From an uncultured Chromatiaceae bacterium (GTDB lineage: Bacteria; Pseudomonadota; Gammaproteobacteria; Enterobacterales; Alteromonadaceae): a stretch of DNA of 19,365 nucleotides. Position numbers and translations under genes: made by a program. Position 1 is the first letter of the stretch; each line of letters opens with the position of its first letter. The notes beneath the pieces are model-generated. The model was not told where the DNA came from. It saw only the letters and a list, made by a program, of their open reading frames with translations, and ran no database searches. The DNA lies in contig CAMLSF010000064.1 in the NCBI GenBank assembly GCA_946482615.1, positions 1 through 19,365 on the forward strand. Direction: 5' to 3'. Positions 7,638-16,460 of the stretch are shown in pieces.

Positions 7638-7775
7638 CCTTGCAGCACCGGCTTTTGATTGCCGCTGTTGGTTGCCCCTGTCGGTTGCTCTGGGGTGCAA
7701 AACTGACTAGAGTAGCTGCATCTTTAAATCTGAATTCTGTTTTTAATTGTAAGCTCTGGCTTGAGGAGACTTTGC

Positions 7776-8666
7776 ATGCGTAAGGTAACTGTGGCCGCCA
7801 CCCAAATGATTGGTGGCTGGAATGTAGAAGAAAATATTGCCCGTGGTGAGCGCTTAGTCCGTGAAGCCGCTGATCAGGGCGCCCAGATCATCCTGCTGCA
7901 GGAACTGTTTGAGCGTAACTACTTCTGCCAGAAACAAAAGTATGAATATTTAGAGTTTGCAACCACTGTCGAGGACAACGCGGCCATCAAACATTTCAGC
8001 AAAATTGCCAAAGAGTTGAAAGTGGTTCTGCCTATCAGTTTTTATGAAAAAGCCGGCAACTGCTTTTACAACACTGTGGCCGTGATTGATGCCGACGGCA
8101 GTAACTTAGGTTTATACCGTAAGAGCCATATTCCTGATGGCCCGGGTTACAGCGAAAAGTTCTATTTCACTCCGGGTGACACAGGCTTTAAAGTCTGGGA
8201 TACCGCCTATGCCAAAATCGGTATCGGTATTTGCTGGGATCAGTGGTTCCCTGAATGTGCCCGCAGCATGGCGTTAATGGGCGCAGAGCTGCTGTTCTAC
8301 CCTACAGCTATCGGCACTGAACCACACGATGAAACAGTCAATTCACGTGAACACTGGCAACGTACTCAGCAGGGTCATGCCGCTGCTAACTTAGTGCCGC
8401 TGATTGCATCGAACCGTATTGGTCGTGAAACCGAAGACGATTACGCTATTACCTTCTACGGCAGCTCTTTTATTGCCAACGAGTTTGGCGCCAAAGTGCA
8501 GGAAGCCGACGAAGTCAGCGAAGCCGTATTAGTGCATACTTTCGATTTAGACGAAACCGCAAAAAACCGTCGCAACTGGGGCGTGTACCGTGACCGTCGT
8601 ATCGACTTATACGGCGCGTTGTTAACCAAAGACGGCAAAACTACCCCGACTGAAGGTAACAACTAA
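7776..8666 (+). CDS. aguB: N-carbamoylputrescine amidase
   Basis: A 296-residue nitrilase-superfamily amidohydrolase that converts N-carbamoylputrescine to putrescine, CO2 and ammonia. The Glu-Lys-Cys triad is visible: Glu43 in LQELFE, Lys116 in YRKSHIP and Cys153 in [20 protein letters not shown] at the start and the SHIPDGPGY segment are characteristic of AguB. I chose ATG 7776 because GAGGAG (7763-7768) sits 7 nt upstream and the family begins with MRKV. An upstream in-frame codon at 7761 would overlap that ribosome site. aguA follows after a single base, so the two are co-transcribed and complete the agmatine route. Length is normal and no anomaly is seen. The arginine decarboxylase that makes agmatine is not in the window. 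Confidence 0.95.
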   Translation: MRKVTVAATQMIGGWNVEENIARGERLVREAADQGAQIILLQELFERNYFCQKQKYEYLEFATTVEDNAAIKHFSKIAKELKVVLPISFYEKAGNCFYNTVAVIDADGSNLGLYRKSHIPDGPGYSEKFYFTPGDTGFKVWDTAYAKIGIGICWDQWFPECARSMALMGAELLFYPTAIGTEPHDETVNSREHWQRTQQGHAAANLVPLIASNRIGRETEDDYAITFYGSSFIANEFGAKVQEADEVSEAVLVHTFDLDETAKNRRNWGVYRDRRIDLYGALLTKDGKTTPTEGNN

Positions 8667-8667
8667 G

Positions 8668-9774
8668 ATGGCTGTTACCTTACAAAGTACGCCTCGTGCC
8701 GACGGCTTTTTTATGCCAGCCGAATGGGCGACTCATAAACAAACCTGGATGGTATGGCCTGAGCGCACCGACAACTGGCGTTTAGGCGCCAAGCCGGCGC
8801 AGCAGGCCTTTTGTGCTGTGATTCGCGCCATTGCCCGGTTTGAACCTGTCACAGTGCTCGCTTCTGCCGCTCAGTTTGCCAATGCGCAGGCACAGTTGAG
8901 CCTGGAGCCAACCACTCACCCGATACGTGTGGTTGAAACCTCCACAGACGACGCCTGGTGCCGTGACACTGGCCCTACTTTTGTCACTAATGGCAAAGAA
9001 GTGCGGGCTGTTGACTGGACCTTTAACGCCTGGGGTGGCTTAGAGGGCGGTTTGTATTTCCCCTGGCACAGAGACGATCAGGTTGCGCAGAAGATTGCCA
9101 ATATCGAAGGCACGCCACGTTACCGCACTGAAGGTTTTGTGCTCGAAGGTGGTGCTATTCATGTCGATGGTGAAGGCACTTTATTGACCACTGAAGAGTG
9201 TTTGCTGAATAAAAACCGTAACCCGGATTTATCCCGCGAACAAATCGAGCAGATGCTGTCGGACTATTTAAGTATCGATAAAGTCATTTGGCTGAAAGAA
9301 GGCATTTTTAACGACGAAACCGATGGTCACGTCGACAATATGTGCTGTTTTGTTGGCCCGGCTGAAGTGCTGCTGGCCTGGACGGACGATAAAAATGACC
9401 CTCAGTACGAACGTTCACGCGCGGCTTTAGAAGTGCTGGAAAACAGCACAGACGCCAAAGGCCGTAAATTCACAGTACACAAGCTGCCTGTGCCTGCTCC
9501 TATGCTGGCCAAAGCCGACGAATACGCCACTGTGGATTTAACAGGCGCAGCAGTGCCCCGCGAATCAGAAGCCCGTTTAGCCGGTTCTTACATCAACTTC
9601 TATTTATGCAATGGCGGTTTGGTGTTGCCGGTGTTTGACGATGCCAATGATCAGGTAGCGATCGACATCTTAAGCAAAGTCTTTCCAAAACATCAGGTGG
9701 TGACAGTGCCTGGCCGGGAGATTTTACTAGGTGGCGGCAACGTGCACTGTATTACCCAGCAACAACCTGCTTAA
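8668..9774 (+). CDS. aguA: Agmatine deiminase
   Basis: A 368-residue guanidine-modifying (PPAD/AguA family) enzyme that hydrolyses agmatine to N-carbamoylputrescine, the substrate of the aguB product encoded just upstream. [18 protein letters not shown] (17-34) is the family N-terminus, [12 protein letters not shown] carries the substrate-binding acids, [12 protein letters not shown] the conserved Glu, and [10 protein letters not shown] the catalytic His region. The nucleophile is Cys361 in [11 protein letters not shown] near the C-terminus. It starts 1 nt after the aguB stop with AAGG about 10 nt upstream inside aguB, consistent with coupled translation. A strong terminator follows at 9790-9818, so the operon is aguB-aguA only. 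Confidence 0.96.
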   Translation: MAVTLQSTPRADGFFMPAEWATHKQTWMVWPERTDNWRLGAKPAQQAFCAVIRAIARFEPVTVLASAAQFANAQAQLSLEPTTHPIRVVETSTDDAWCRDTGPTFVTNGKEVRAVDWTFNAWGGLEGGLYFPWHRDDQVAQKIANIEGTPRYRTEGFVLEGGAIHVDGEGTLLTTEECLLNKNRNPDLSREQIEQMLSDYLSIDKVIWLKEGIFNDETDGHVDNMCCFVGPAEVLLAWTDDKNDPQYERSRAALEVLENSTDAKGRKFTVHKLPVPAPMLAKADEYATVDLTGAAVPRESEARLAGSYINFYLCNGGLVLPVFDDANDQVAIDILSKVFPKHQVVTVPGREILLGGGNVHCITQQQPA

Positions 9775-9789
9775 TTTACATTTATCTCC

Positions 9790-9818
9790 AAAACGGAGCC
9801 AATGGCTCCGTTTTTTTT
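9790..9818 (+). terminator. Intrinsic terminator of aguBA
   Basis: A hairpin CGGAGCC-AAT-GGCTCCG (9794-9810) is followed by eight T (9811-9818) and preceded by A residues that can extend the stem. It lies 15 nt past the aguA stop. Confidence 0.93.
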
Positions 9819-9883
9819 GCCTATAAAACAGCACACAGTAACAAATAAGAACAAAAAACCATATAAATCAACCAGATTTCCTC

Positions 9884-9913
9884 TTGAAAAAAACACAAAC
9901 AAATCACTAGAGT
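9884..9913 (+). promoter_or_regulatory. Candidate promoter of the protease operon
   Basis: TTGAAA (9884-9889) and TAGAGT (9908-9913) are separated by 18 nt in an AT-rich stretch. A transcript would start near 9920 and have a leader of about 100 nt. A 10-bp palindrome TAACATGTTA (9924-9933) lies just downstream of the predicted start and may be an operator. Assigned by eye. Confidence 0.4.
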
Positions 9914-9946
9914 TTCAATTTATTAACATGTTAGGATGAAGTAGCG

Positions 9947-9978
9947 GTTAGTTGTCATGTGCGCACATGACAACCAAC
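9947..9978. repeat. Long palindrome upstream of the protease gene
   Basis: GTTGTCATGTGC (9951-9962) is followed without a spacer by its exact reverse complement (9963-9974). Allowing one mismatch, the arms extend to 16 bp each (9947-9978). It ends 45 nt before the protease ATG and lies in the predicted leader, so it may be an operator or a strong mRNA hairpin. No T-run follows. Confidence 0.8.
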
Positions 9979-10023
9979 AAGCTCATAACAAAAACTTGAA
10001 ATCATGGAACAGAGAACAACACA

Positions 10024-12321
10024 ATGTCTAAGCTAAAATATTCTGCTTTATCCGTTGCTGTGCTGGTTGCTCTAGCAGCCTGTGGTGGTAGTGATGGAAA
10101 TAAAAACATTGCTCCACAAGCAACAAATGTCTCATTAACCAATATTGAAGTCAGAGAATGGGTTCCTGTATCAGGTGCATTTGCCGGAACTGATGCAAAT
10201 CAGGATGCATTAAGCCTAACAGCTATCTCAGAAAATGGTACCGCTGTTACAGCAACTGGCGGTGTATACACCCTGAGTAAAGGCACTCTGGCAGTTACAG
10301 GTCTGAACTTTGTATTCACACCAACAGCTCCGGGTGAACAAGTGTTTTCCTACACTGTGTCCGACGGAAGCGAATCAGCCACTGCAACAGTAACTATTGC
10401 CGGTGCGGGCACTGATCCATTGGCTTATCAACAATGGCACTTAAAAAATACTGGCCAAAAGGCCTTTGCAATGAGTGACTCAGTGTATGAAACCTACTTC
10501 ACTTTATTGACGGACCTGTTTGGTGTGCCAGAAGAAGATGCAACTGACATTGTTGAATCACGCAAAACTCCAGAAGTATTGGTGGAAGGCGAAGATATGA
10601 ACGTGACTGAGGCATATGCTGCAGGCTCAACGGGTAGCAACACAATAGCTGTCGTGGTTGACTCAGGTCTTGAGATTGCTCATGAAGACCTGATAAACAA
10701 CGTAGTGCCAAATCGCTCGCTGAACTTTATTCCTGGTGCTGCAGATCCAACAAATCCAACCAGTACGAGTGCAACCGGTGACCATGGGACTAGTGTCGCA
10801 GGTCTGATTGCAGCTGACGGCTGGAACGGATTAGGCGGTCGTGGTGTTGCCCCAGATGCACAACTTATTGGTATGAACTATCTGGAAGAGCAAAGTAATG
10901 TGGCTTTTGTACTGAGCCATGGCGCGCCAGGTAGTGGTATCACGGCATCTGAACCAGTTGCAGTATTTAACCGCAGCTATGGTCTGACTGTACCTGCAGC
11001 TATTGCTTATTCTGAATTTGAAGAAGCAGTTCAGCAATTCAGTGCCACTGAATTACGTTCGGGTAAAGGGGCTGCCAACATGAAATCCAGCGGCAATAGC
11101 TTCCAGGACGGCAGTGTAGACTTTGACAACGATTTATGTGAAGTAAACGGTGCCAACGAGTTAGGTTTAACCTGTTACAACGGTAACTTTGAACCTTCGC
11201 AAGCTACTCCTTACTACTTTAGCGTTGGTGCGGTGAATAGCGATGGCAAACATACCAGCTACTCTACTGCTGGCGCAAACCTGCTGGTATCAGCCCCGGC
11301 TGGCGAATATGGGGATTTTGCTCCTGCGATGGTGACTACTGACCAAATGACCTGTTTACGTGGTTACAGTAGCTTTGCCAGAGCCGACCTGTACGATGGT
11401 CTCTATTTCCCTGGTTTCTTTGAGGGATTCTATCCGTTCAACAACCCAGGTCACCCGGAAAACGCCAGTTGTAACTACACCTCAACCTTCAACGGAACTT
11501 CATCTGCAGCTCCAAATGCTTCAGGCGTAGTAGCCTTGATTGCATCTGCTAACCCTGAGCTGAGCTACCGTGATATTCGTCATATTCTGGTTTCAACCAG
11601 CACTATGGTTGATGCAGACAATGCCCCTGTGTCATTGGAATTAGCCAATGGTGCATTTGTTGCTCACCAGGGTTGGGTAGAAAACGCCGCAGGTTTTAAC
11701 TTCAATAACTTATATGGTTTTGGTCGGGTCAACGCTGGTGCAGCTGTTGCTATGGCTAAAAACTACACCGTAGACTTAGGTGAAGAAGTCAGTTCAGATT
11801 GGGTAGGTGTAGGTACTTATGCAGCTACAGAAACCCCAACCTCTCTGGCGTTACCAGTTCCGGATAACAGTGTTACTGGTGCTACTGTAACTCTCGAAGT
11901 GACAGACGAAATGGTGCTTGAAGGTGCTCAGCTGAAGTTTTCAGTATCTAACCCGGACATGGAGTATGGTTTCAACACAGTTGATGGTTACTTCCAAACC
12001 ACAGCTGGTATCGACTTAGCCATCGAAGTAACATCTCCGGCTGGAACTAAGAGCGTCTTGTTATCCTCTAAACAAGCATTGACTATCCCAGCTTTGACAG
12101 AAGATTTCTTCTTTCAACCTGGTTACATACTGAATGATACAGTGTTCCTTACTAACGCTTTTTACGGTGAAAATGCTCAGGGTACCTGGACTATTAAAGT
12201 ACTGGATGCTAACGGCTCTGATTATGCCGCTACGGGAGGTTACTTAGGTGTTGATGGTTACGCCAACAACGCTGAACCTTCTGTTGTCGAAGGTGTAGCT
12301 ATTCGCGTATTTGGCCATTAA
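10024..12321 (+). CDS. Kexin-like subtilisin-family serine protease, lipoprotein with P domain
   Basis: A 765-residue S8 protease. Residues 1-19 are a lipoprotein signal with lipobox LAAC (Cys20), so it is probably membrane-anchored. Residues about 30-127 form a beta-rich cadherin-like domain ending FSYTVSDGSESATATVTI. The subtilase domain shows the triad Asp213 (VVVDSGLEIAHEDL), His254 (GDHGTSVAGLIA) and Ser493 (NGTSSAAPNASG), with Asn357 as the oxyanion residue. Residues about 620-765 resemble the proprotein-convertase P domain (FYGENAQGTWTIKVLD). No inhibitor-I9 propeptide precedes the catalytic domain, unlike most subtilases. The ribosome site is weak. A small exported protein starts 18 nt downstream and could supply the missing propeptide function. 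It resembles the Aeromonas sobria protease ASP in domain order, but with a lipid anchor and an extra N-terminal domain. Confidence 0.9.
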   Translation: MSKLKYSALSVAVLVALAACGGSDGNKNIAPQATNVSLTNIEVREWVPVSGAFAGTDANQDALSLTAISENGTAVTATGGVYTLSKGTLAVTGLNFVFTPTAPGEQVFSYTVSDGSESATATVTIAGAGTDPLAYQQWHLKNTGQKAFAMSDSVYETYFTLLTDLFGVPEEDATDIVESRKTPEVLVEGEDMNVTEAYAAGSTGSNTIAVVVDSGLEIAHEDLINNVVPNRSLNFIPGAADPTNPTSTSATGDHGTSVAGLIAADGWNGLGGRGVAPDAQLIGMNYLEEQSNVAFVLSHGAPGSGITASEPVAVFNRSYGLTVPAAIAYSEFEEAVQQFSATELRSGKGAANMKSSGNSFQDGSVDFDNDLCEVNGANELGLTCYNGNFEPSQATPYYFSVGAVNSDGKHTSYSTAGANLLVSAPAGEYGDFAPAMVTTDQMTCLRGYSSFARADLYDGLYFPGFFEGFYPFNNPGHPENASCNYTSTFNGTSSAAPNASGVVALIASANPELSYRDIRHILVSTSTMVDADNAPVSLELANGAFVAHQGWVENAAGFNFNNLYGFGRVNAGAAVAMAKNYTVDLGEEVSSDWVGVGTYAATETPTSLALPVPDNSVTGATVTLEVTDEMVLEGAQLKFSVSNPDMEYGFNTVDGYFQTTAGIDLAIEVTSPAGTKSVLLSSKQALTIPALTEDFFFQPGYILNDTVFLTNAFYGENAQGTWTIKVLDANGSDYAATGGYLGVDGYANNAEPSVVEGVAIRVFGH

Positions 12322-12339
12322 TAGAGGAAGTACAGAGTT

Positions 12340-12882
12340 ATGAAATTCAAATTAACCTTAGTTGCTCTGGCTACTATCGGAACTATGGCCTCTGCTCAGG
12401 CAACCGAAGTTTCACCAGAGTTAAAAAAATTTATGCCGGCAAAAACTGAGATAGTAAAAGCCAAAAAAGTCGAAAATGCAGATTTTGGTGTTTACAAGCT
12501 GTTACCTGATTTAGCATTAGCCCCAGCCAGCCTCGCTGCTGATCAAGCCAAAGGTACCTTGTCTGGTCGCACTGTAGTGCAACAAACTGCAGTGAATACG
12601 GACGGTGTAGTGAAAACTGACGCTGTGGTAAGAAACCAGTTGACAGGCGAGCTTGGTGTTGTCACTGGTCGTTTGTCTATATTGGCAAAAGATTCTGCAG
12701 CATTGCAGCGCTTACAACAAGAGTTCGACTTAAAACCAGTGAAGACTGTGGGCGATAAAATTGCCATTATGCAGGCTCCTGCTAGCGCTAATCTGACAGA
12801 GTTAGTTGAATCCATCCGTAAATCAGGATTGGTGAAAGAAGCTCGTTTGGATGTGGTCGAAAAACTATACAAGCCAAACTAA
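12340..12882 (+). CDS. Small exported protein, probable dedicated chaperone/inhibitor of the upstream protease
   Basis: A 180-residue protein with a Sec signal (1-21, ASAQA before TEVS). I recognise no named family with certainty. After a linker (22-100) the C-terminal part reads as beta (105-116), alpha (118-130), beta (131-138), beta (139-146), alpha (151-162), beta (164-177). This is the order of subtilase propeptides (inhibitor I9, ferredoxin-like), and the protein ends in an extended VVEKLYKPN tail that could enter an active site. The gene begins 18 nt after the protease stop with a strong GAGGAAG site and is followed by a terminator, so it is the second and last gene of the operon. The arrangement parallels ASP and its downstream chaperone ORF2 in Aeromonas. 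Function is inferred from fold and position only. Confidence 0.65.
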   Translation: MKFKLTLVALATIGTMASAQATEVSPELKKFMPAKTEIVKAKKVENADFGVYKLLPDLALAPASLAADQAKGTLSGRTVVQQTAVNTDGVVKTDAVVRNQLTGELGVVTGRLSILAKDSAALQRLQQEFDLKPVKTVGDKIAIMQAPASANLTELVESIRKSGLVKEARLDVVEKLYKPN

Positions 12883-12895
12883 ATGAAACTTTAAG

Positions 12896-12922
12896 TAAAA
12901 ACCCGCTTCAGGCGGGTTTTTT
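12896..12922 (+). terminator. Intrinsic terminator of the protease operon
   Basis: ACCCGC (12901-12906), loop TTCAG, GCGGGT (12912-12917), with A residues before and a run of T through 12922. It lies shortly after the stop at 12880-12882. Confidence 0.9.
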
Positions 12923-12942
12923 ATTGAATTAAATTCATAGCT

Positions 12943-12960
12943 GCCAGATTCAGATCTGGC
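12943..12960. repeat. Hairpin GCCAGAT-TCAG-ATCTGGC upstream of ppiC
   Basis: Perfect 7-bp arms with a 4-nt loop, followed by TTT. It lies just after the protease terminator and just before the candidate ppiC promoter. It may be a second weak terminator or a regulatory site. Confidence 0.5.
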
Positions 12961-12961
12961 T

Positions 12962-12991
12962 TTGCTCCCACAGTCCTTGGCGTTGTACAAT
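12962..12991 (+). promoter_or_regulatory. Candidate ppiC promoter
   Basis: TTGCTC (12962-12967) and TACAAT (12986-12991, five of six consensus bases) are 18 nt apart. A transcript starting near 12998 would have a short leader with AAGGAG at 13006-13011. The -35 match is weak. Confidence 0.4.
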
Positions 12992-13020
12992 ACTTTTCCA
13001 TTCTGAAGGAGAAATCAAGC

Positions 13021-13299
13021 ATGGCCAAAGCCTGTGCCTGCCATATTCTGGTGAAAACTGCAGCTGAAGCAGAGAAATTAAAGCAACTGCTGGCCAAAGG
13101 CGCCAGTTTTCATGAATTAGCTAAAAAGCACTCGTTGTGCCCTTCAGGCAAAAAAGGCGGTGACTTAGGTGAGTTTAAACCAGGCCAGATGGTCAGAGCT
13201 TTTGATGAAGTGGTATTTAAAAAAGCTGTACTGGAAGTGCATGGCCCAATCAAAACTCAGTTTGGTTACCACCTGATTAAAACCTTGTACCGAAGCTAA
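13021..13299 (+). CDS. ppiC: Parvulin-type peptidyl-prolyl cis-trans isomerase
   Basis: A 92-residue single-domain parvulin close in length and sequence to E. coli PpiC (Par10). The parvulin fold is visible from ACHILVKT (His8) through the [13 protein letters not shown] loop (40-52) and the [11 protein letters not shown] segment to the C-terminal FGYHLIKT (His88). It catalyses proline isomerisation in protein folding. There is no signal peptide, so it is cytoplasmic. AAGGAG lies 9 nt upstream of the ATG. The GNAT gene follows after 24 nt, so the two are probably co-transcribed. It sits next to the protease pair but has its own upstream sequence and is unlikely to be functionally linked. Confidence 0.95.
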   Translation: MAKACACHILVKTAAEAEKLKQLLAKGASFHELAKKHSLCPSGKKGGDLGEFKPGQMVRAFDEVVFKKAVLEVHGPIKTQFGYHLIKTLYRS

Positions 13300-13323
13300 C
13301 AGAAGCAATAAACGGAGAACCAG

Positions 13324-13845
13324 ATGCGTTTTGTGCCCTGCAGTTATGATGAACATGCCGAAGCCATTCTGGCCATTTTTAATCACGCCATTTTGAATAC
13401 CACAGCTTTGTATGAATACAAACCCCGTACTATGGCCACTATGCAGCAATGGTTTGCCAACAAAACGGCTGGCAATTTCCCGGTGTTAGGTTTGCTGAAT
13501 GAACAAAACCAATTGGTGGCTTTTGGCAGTTATGGCACCTTCAGAGCTTTTCCTGCTTTTAAATATTCAGTCGAGCATTCAGTTTATGTGGCGCCGGATC
13601 AGCAAGGTAAAGGCTATGGTGCTTTGATGTTGCAGAAAATCATAAAACAGGCGCAGCTGGAAAATTATCACCTGTTGATTGGTGGCATTGATGCTGCCAA
13701 TGAAGCCAGCATAGCTTTGCATACCAAACATGGCTTCAGACACAGCGGCACTATTACTCAGGCTGGTTTTAAGTTTGGCCGCTGGTTAGATTTGGCCTTT
13801 TATCAGCTGACATTAACCACGCCAGTTGAACCTGTAGACGGTTGA
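13324..13845 (+). CDS. GNAT-family N-acetyltransferase (phosphinothricin/MnaT-like)
   Basis: A 173-residue GCN5-related acetyltransferase. EHSVYVAPDQQGKGYGALML (84-103) contains the acetyl-CoA pyrophosphate loop QQGKGYG (93-99) and Glu84, placed like the catalytic Glu of phosphinothricin acetyltransferases. GGIDAANEASIALHTKHGFRHSG is the conserved C-terminal half. Related enzymes acetylate amino-acid analogues such as methionine sulfone or phosphinothricin; the substrate here is not determined. It is cytoplasmic. GGAGA precedes the ATG, and it lies 24 nt after ppiC. Its stop is 4 nt from that of the convergent rhlE gene, leaving no room for a separate terminator. Confidence 0.86.
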   Translation: MRFVPCSYDEHAEAILAIFNHAILNTTALYEYKPRTMATMQQWFANKTAGNFPVLGLLNEQNQLVAFGSYGTFRAFPAFKYSVEHSVYVAPDQQGKGYGALMLQKIIKQAQLENYHLLIGGIDAANEASIALHTKHGFRHSGTITQAGFKFGRWLDLAFYQLTLTTPVEPVDG

Positions 13846-13849
13846 ATTG

Positions 13850-15112
13850 TTACTTTTTACCCAGCAACTGCGAACGTAATTTAGCCTTTTCTTTCGCCAG
13901 CTGTTTATTACGACTGGCGACTTTTTGTACCCGTTCTTCTTCGGCATCGGCTTTTTTGCTGCTGTGATTCATTTTCGGATCGTGTTCGTACCCAGGTAAC
14001 ACCTGTTGGGTGATCACTTGCTTGGTTAGTTTTTCAATGGCTTGTAACATCAGCAGATCATCAGGCGTCACTAAACTTATGGCTAAACCTGAGTTGCCCG
14101 CCCGGCCTGTGCGGCCAATGCGGTGCACATAATCTTCTGCGACCTGTGGTAGATCGTAATTGACCACTATAGGCAGTTCTTCAATATCCAAACCCCGGGC
14201 AGCAATGTCAGTCGCCACTAACACACTTAATCTGTTGTTTTTAAAATCATCCAGCGCCTTAGTGCGTGCGCCCTGACTTTTATCACCGTGAATAGCGCCA
14301 GCTTCGATACCGTCTAACCGCAATTGCTTCGCCAGACGGTCGGCACCATGTTTAGTGCGGCTGAAAATCAGTACCTGTTTCCACTGCCGTGAGCCAATCA
14401 AATAAGACAACATTTCACGTTTGCGCTGTGAATCCACGCGATACGCCAGTTGCTCTATTTTCTCTGCAGTGCTGTTAGGTTTTGCCACCTCAATCAGCAC
14501 GGGAGACTTTAATAAGGTATCAGCCAGCTCTTTGATTTCTTTGGCAAAAGTGGCAGAGAAAAACAGCGTCTGCCGCTCTTTGGGTAAACGCGCCATAATA
14601 CGTTTAATATCGTGAATAAAGCCCATATCCAGCATACGGTCGGCTTCATCCAATACCAGGATCTGCAGCTCTGACAAACTCACAGTGCCCTGATGTAAAT
14701 GATCAAGCAGACGCCCTGGTGTCGCCACCAGAATATCTAAACCCCGGCTGGCCTGATCGTATTGAGGATTGATCGACACGCCACCATAAAACACGGCATA
14801 TTTCAGCGGCAAATCAGCCCCATAAGCTTTAACGCTGTCTGCCACTTGCTGCGCCAATTCACGGGTTGGGGTCAGTACTAAACAACGCACCTGCAGGTTA
14901 TTCACCTTGCTGGTGTTTTTACTCAGCAGTTGCAATACAGGCAAAGTAAAAGCAGCGGTTTTACCTGTTCCTGTCTGAGCGCCAGCTAACACATCTTTGC
15001 CTTCTAAGATCACAGGTATGGTTTGTTGCTGAATAGGGGTCGGGGTCTGGTACCCCTGGGCTGTAACAGCAGAAAGAATACGGGGATCTAAACCAAGCGT
15101 GGCAAATGACAT
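13850..15112 (-). CDS. rhlE: ATP-dependent DEAD-box RNA helicase, RhlE-like
   Basis: A 420-residue DEAD-box helicase that uses ATP to remodel RNA, probably in ribosome assembly and RNA decay. Motifs in order: Q motif ([10 protein letters not shown], about 20-29), Walker A AQTGTGKT (45-52), PTREL (82-86), DEAD (155-158), SAT (186-188), ARGLD (305-309) and HRIGRTGR (330-337). The N-terminus [13 protein letters not shown] matches E. coli RhlE closely. A basic Lys/Arg-rich tail (about 385-420) probably contacts RNA. AAAGGAAA lies about 5 nt before the ATG. It is divergent from the GIY-YIG gene, with about 70 nt between them. Confidence 0.94.
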   Translation of the reverse strand: MSFATLGLDPRILSAVTAQGYQTPTPIQQQTIPVILEGKDVLAGAQTGTGKTAAFTLPVLQLLSKNTSKVNNLQVRCLVLTPTRELAQQVADSVKAYGADLPLKYAVFYGGVSINPQYDQASRGLDILVATPGRLLDHLHQGTVSLSELQILVLDEADRMLDMGFIHDIKRIMARLPKERQTLFFSATFAKEIKELADTLLKSPVLIEVAKPNSTAEKIEQLAYRVDSQRKREMLSYLIGSRQWKQVLIFSRTKHGADRLAKQLRLDGIEAGAIHGDKSQGARTKALDDFKNNRLSVLVATDIAARGLDIEELPIVVNYDLPQVAEDYVHRIGRTGRAGNSGLAISLVTPDDLLMLQAIEKLTKQVITQQVLPGYEHDPKMNHSSKKADAEEERVQKVASRNKQLAKEKAKLRSQLLGKK

Positions 15113-15185
15113 GCAATTTCCTTTAAAGTATCGGCCTTTGAGCCTTTAAAACAGCGCTAGTGTAGCAGAAGGAACACAACAAGGC

Positions 15186-15521
15186 ATGACCGCAGTACCA
15201 ACCCCATGGTTTGTTTATATGGTGCGCACAGCAACAGGTGCTTTATATACAGGCATCAGCACAGATCCTGTACGACGCTTACGTCAGCACAGTGGTGAGC
15301 TAAAAGGCGGAGCTAAGGCTCTCAAAGGCAAAGGCCCACTGCTACTTGCTTTTACTTATGCCATGCCCTGCCGCTCCTCTGCCTGCAAGCTTGAATACCG
15401 GCTGAAACAATGGACAAAAAAGGACAAAGAGCTGTTATTAAAACAACAGACTAAACACTTAAGCTTGCTGGAACAGCTATCAGGCGAAAGTCGCATAGGC
15501 ACAGGATCAGCTTCAGATTAG
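15186..15521 (+). CDS. GIY-YIG domain protein (YhbQ/UPF0213 type)
   Basis: A 111-residue stand-alone GIY-YIG domain. VYM (10-12) and YTG (21-23) stand for the two signature tripeptides. Arg30 in DPVRRLRQH and Glu70 in KLEYRLKQW fit the catalytic Arg and the metal-binding Glu. It is closest by pattern to E. coli YhbQ, a small nuclease-fold protein linked to DNA repair; the exact substrate is unsettled. The C-terminus after about residue 95 is unstructured and poorly conserved. The ribosome site is weak: AAGGAA is rather far upstream, and AAGG at 15180-15183 is very close to the ATG. Confidence 0.87.
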   Translation: MTAVPTPWFVYMVRTATGALYTGISTDPVRRLRQHSGELKGGAKALKGKGPLLLAFTYAMPCRSSACKLEYRLKQWTKKDKELLLKQQTKHLSLLEQLSGESRIGTGSASD

Positions 15522-15548
15522 ACTGGCTGAAAAGCATAAGGGGTTGTG

Positions 15549-16460
15549 ATGGAAAATTTTGCTTTAGTCCTGATCTATCTGATGATTGGTGCCTTGCTGC
15601 GCAGACTGCCGCAGTTTCCGCAAGAGACAGGTTTAGTGCTGAATCAGTATGTACTTTTTGTCGCTCTGCCTGCTTTAGTGCTGCAAAAAATTCCATTGTT
15701 AGAATTCTCCAGTCAGCTGTGGTTACCCGCCATCACACCCTGGGTATTGCTGGTCATAGTAGCGGGATTAGTGATACTGGCGGGTAAAATCTGGCACTTT
15801 GAAAAAACCACTGTAGGGGCTTTGCTGGTGGTTTTGCCTTTAGGCAATACCTCTTTTTTAGGCTTTCCTATGGTCGAGGCTTTTTTTGGCGAAAACGCCC
15901 TGCCTTTTGCAATGATTTACGATCAGGCCGGCTCCTTTGTGGCACTGGCAACCTATTCCACTATTCTGGCCGCCTGGTATAACCCAAATGCCGCCACACC
16001 TACTGCGGGTCAAATCTTCAAACGTATTTTAACTTTCCCATCTTTTATCGCTTTAGCTCTGGCGTTAGCACTAAAATCATGGCCTTACCCGGCATTTTTT
16101 AATCTGGTACTGGATAGTCTGGCCGCTACTTTAGTGCCGGTTATTATGATTGCTGTAGGTTTCCAGTTCAGGCTGCAACTGGATAACAAAGACGCTAAGC
16201 CGTTGATTTTTGCTCTGGGTGTGAAGTTGTGTTTAATGCCGTTATTGGCTTTAGGTTTGTTAAGCCTGTTTCAACCTGAGCCTTTGCTGCTGAAAGTAGT
16301 GGTATTTGAAGCGGCGATGCCGCCTATGGTCTCAGCTGGCGCTGTAGCTATTGGAGCAGGACTGGCACTACGTTTAGTGCCAGCCTTGGTAGGACTGGGT
16401 TTACTATTGAGTTTTATCAGTCTTCCACTTTGGTACGCTCTGCTGCAGCTTTACGTTTAA
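15549..16460 (+). CDS. AEC (auxin efflux carrier) family permease
   Basis: A 303-residue inner-membrane protein with about ten hydrophobic segments in the 5+5 layout of the AEC / bile-acid-arsenite transporter fold. LVLPLGNTSFLGFPMVEAFFG (about 94-115) contains the family's N-S/T-xFxGxP signature in the fifth segment. Bacterial relatives export or import small organic acids; the substrate here is unknown. ATG 15549 is preferred to the adjacent GTG 15546 because AAGGGG (15538-15543) is then 5 nt away. Its last 44 nt overlap the 3' end of the convergent HPP-family gene. Confidence 0.85.
   Translation: MENFALVLIYLMIGALLRRLPQFPQETGLVLNQYVLFVALPALVLQKIPLLEFSSQLWLPAITPWVLLVIVAGLVILAGKIWHFEKTTVGALLVVLPLGNTSFLGFPMVEAFFGENALPFAMIYDQAGSFVALATYSTILAAWYNPNAATPTAGQIFKRILTFPSFIALALALALKSWPYPAFFNLVLDSLAATLVPVIMIAVGFQFRLQLDNKDAKPLIFALGVKLCLMPLLALGLLSLFQPEPLLLKVVVFEAAMPPMVSAGAVAIGAGLALRLVPALVGLGLLLSFISLPLWYALLQLYV

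Noticed and set aside
7512..7700. Minus-strand 62-codon frame in the gap before aguB
   Set aside because: Composition is unlike a protein family, I see no convincing start support, and it spans the inverted repeat; more likely chance.
15186..15521. GIY-YIG gene as a homing endonuclease or mobile element
   Set aside because: It is a short stand-alone YhbQ-type domain with no intron, DNA-binding extension or flanking repeats.
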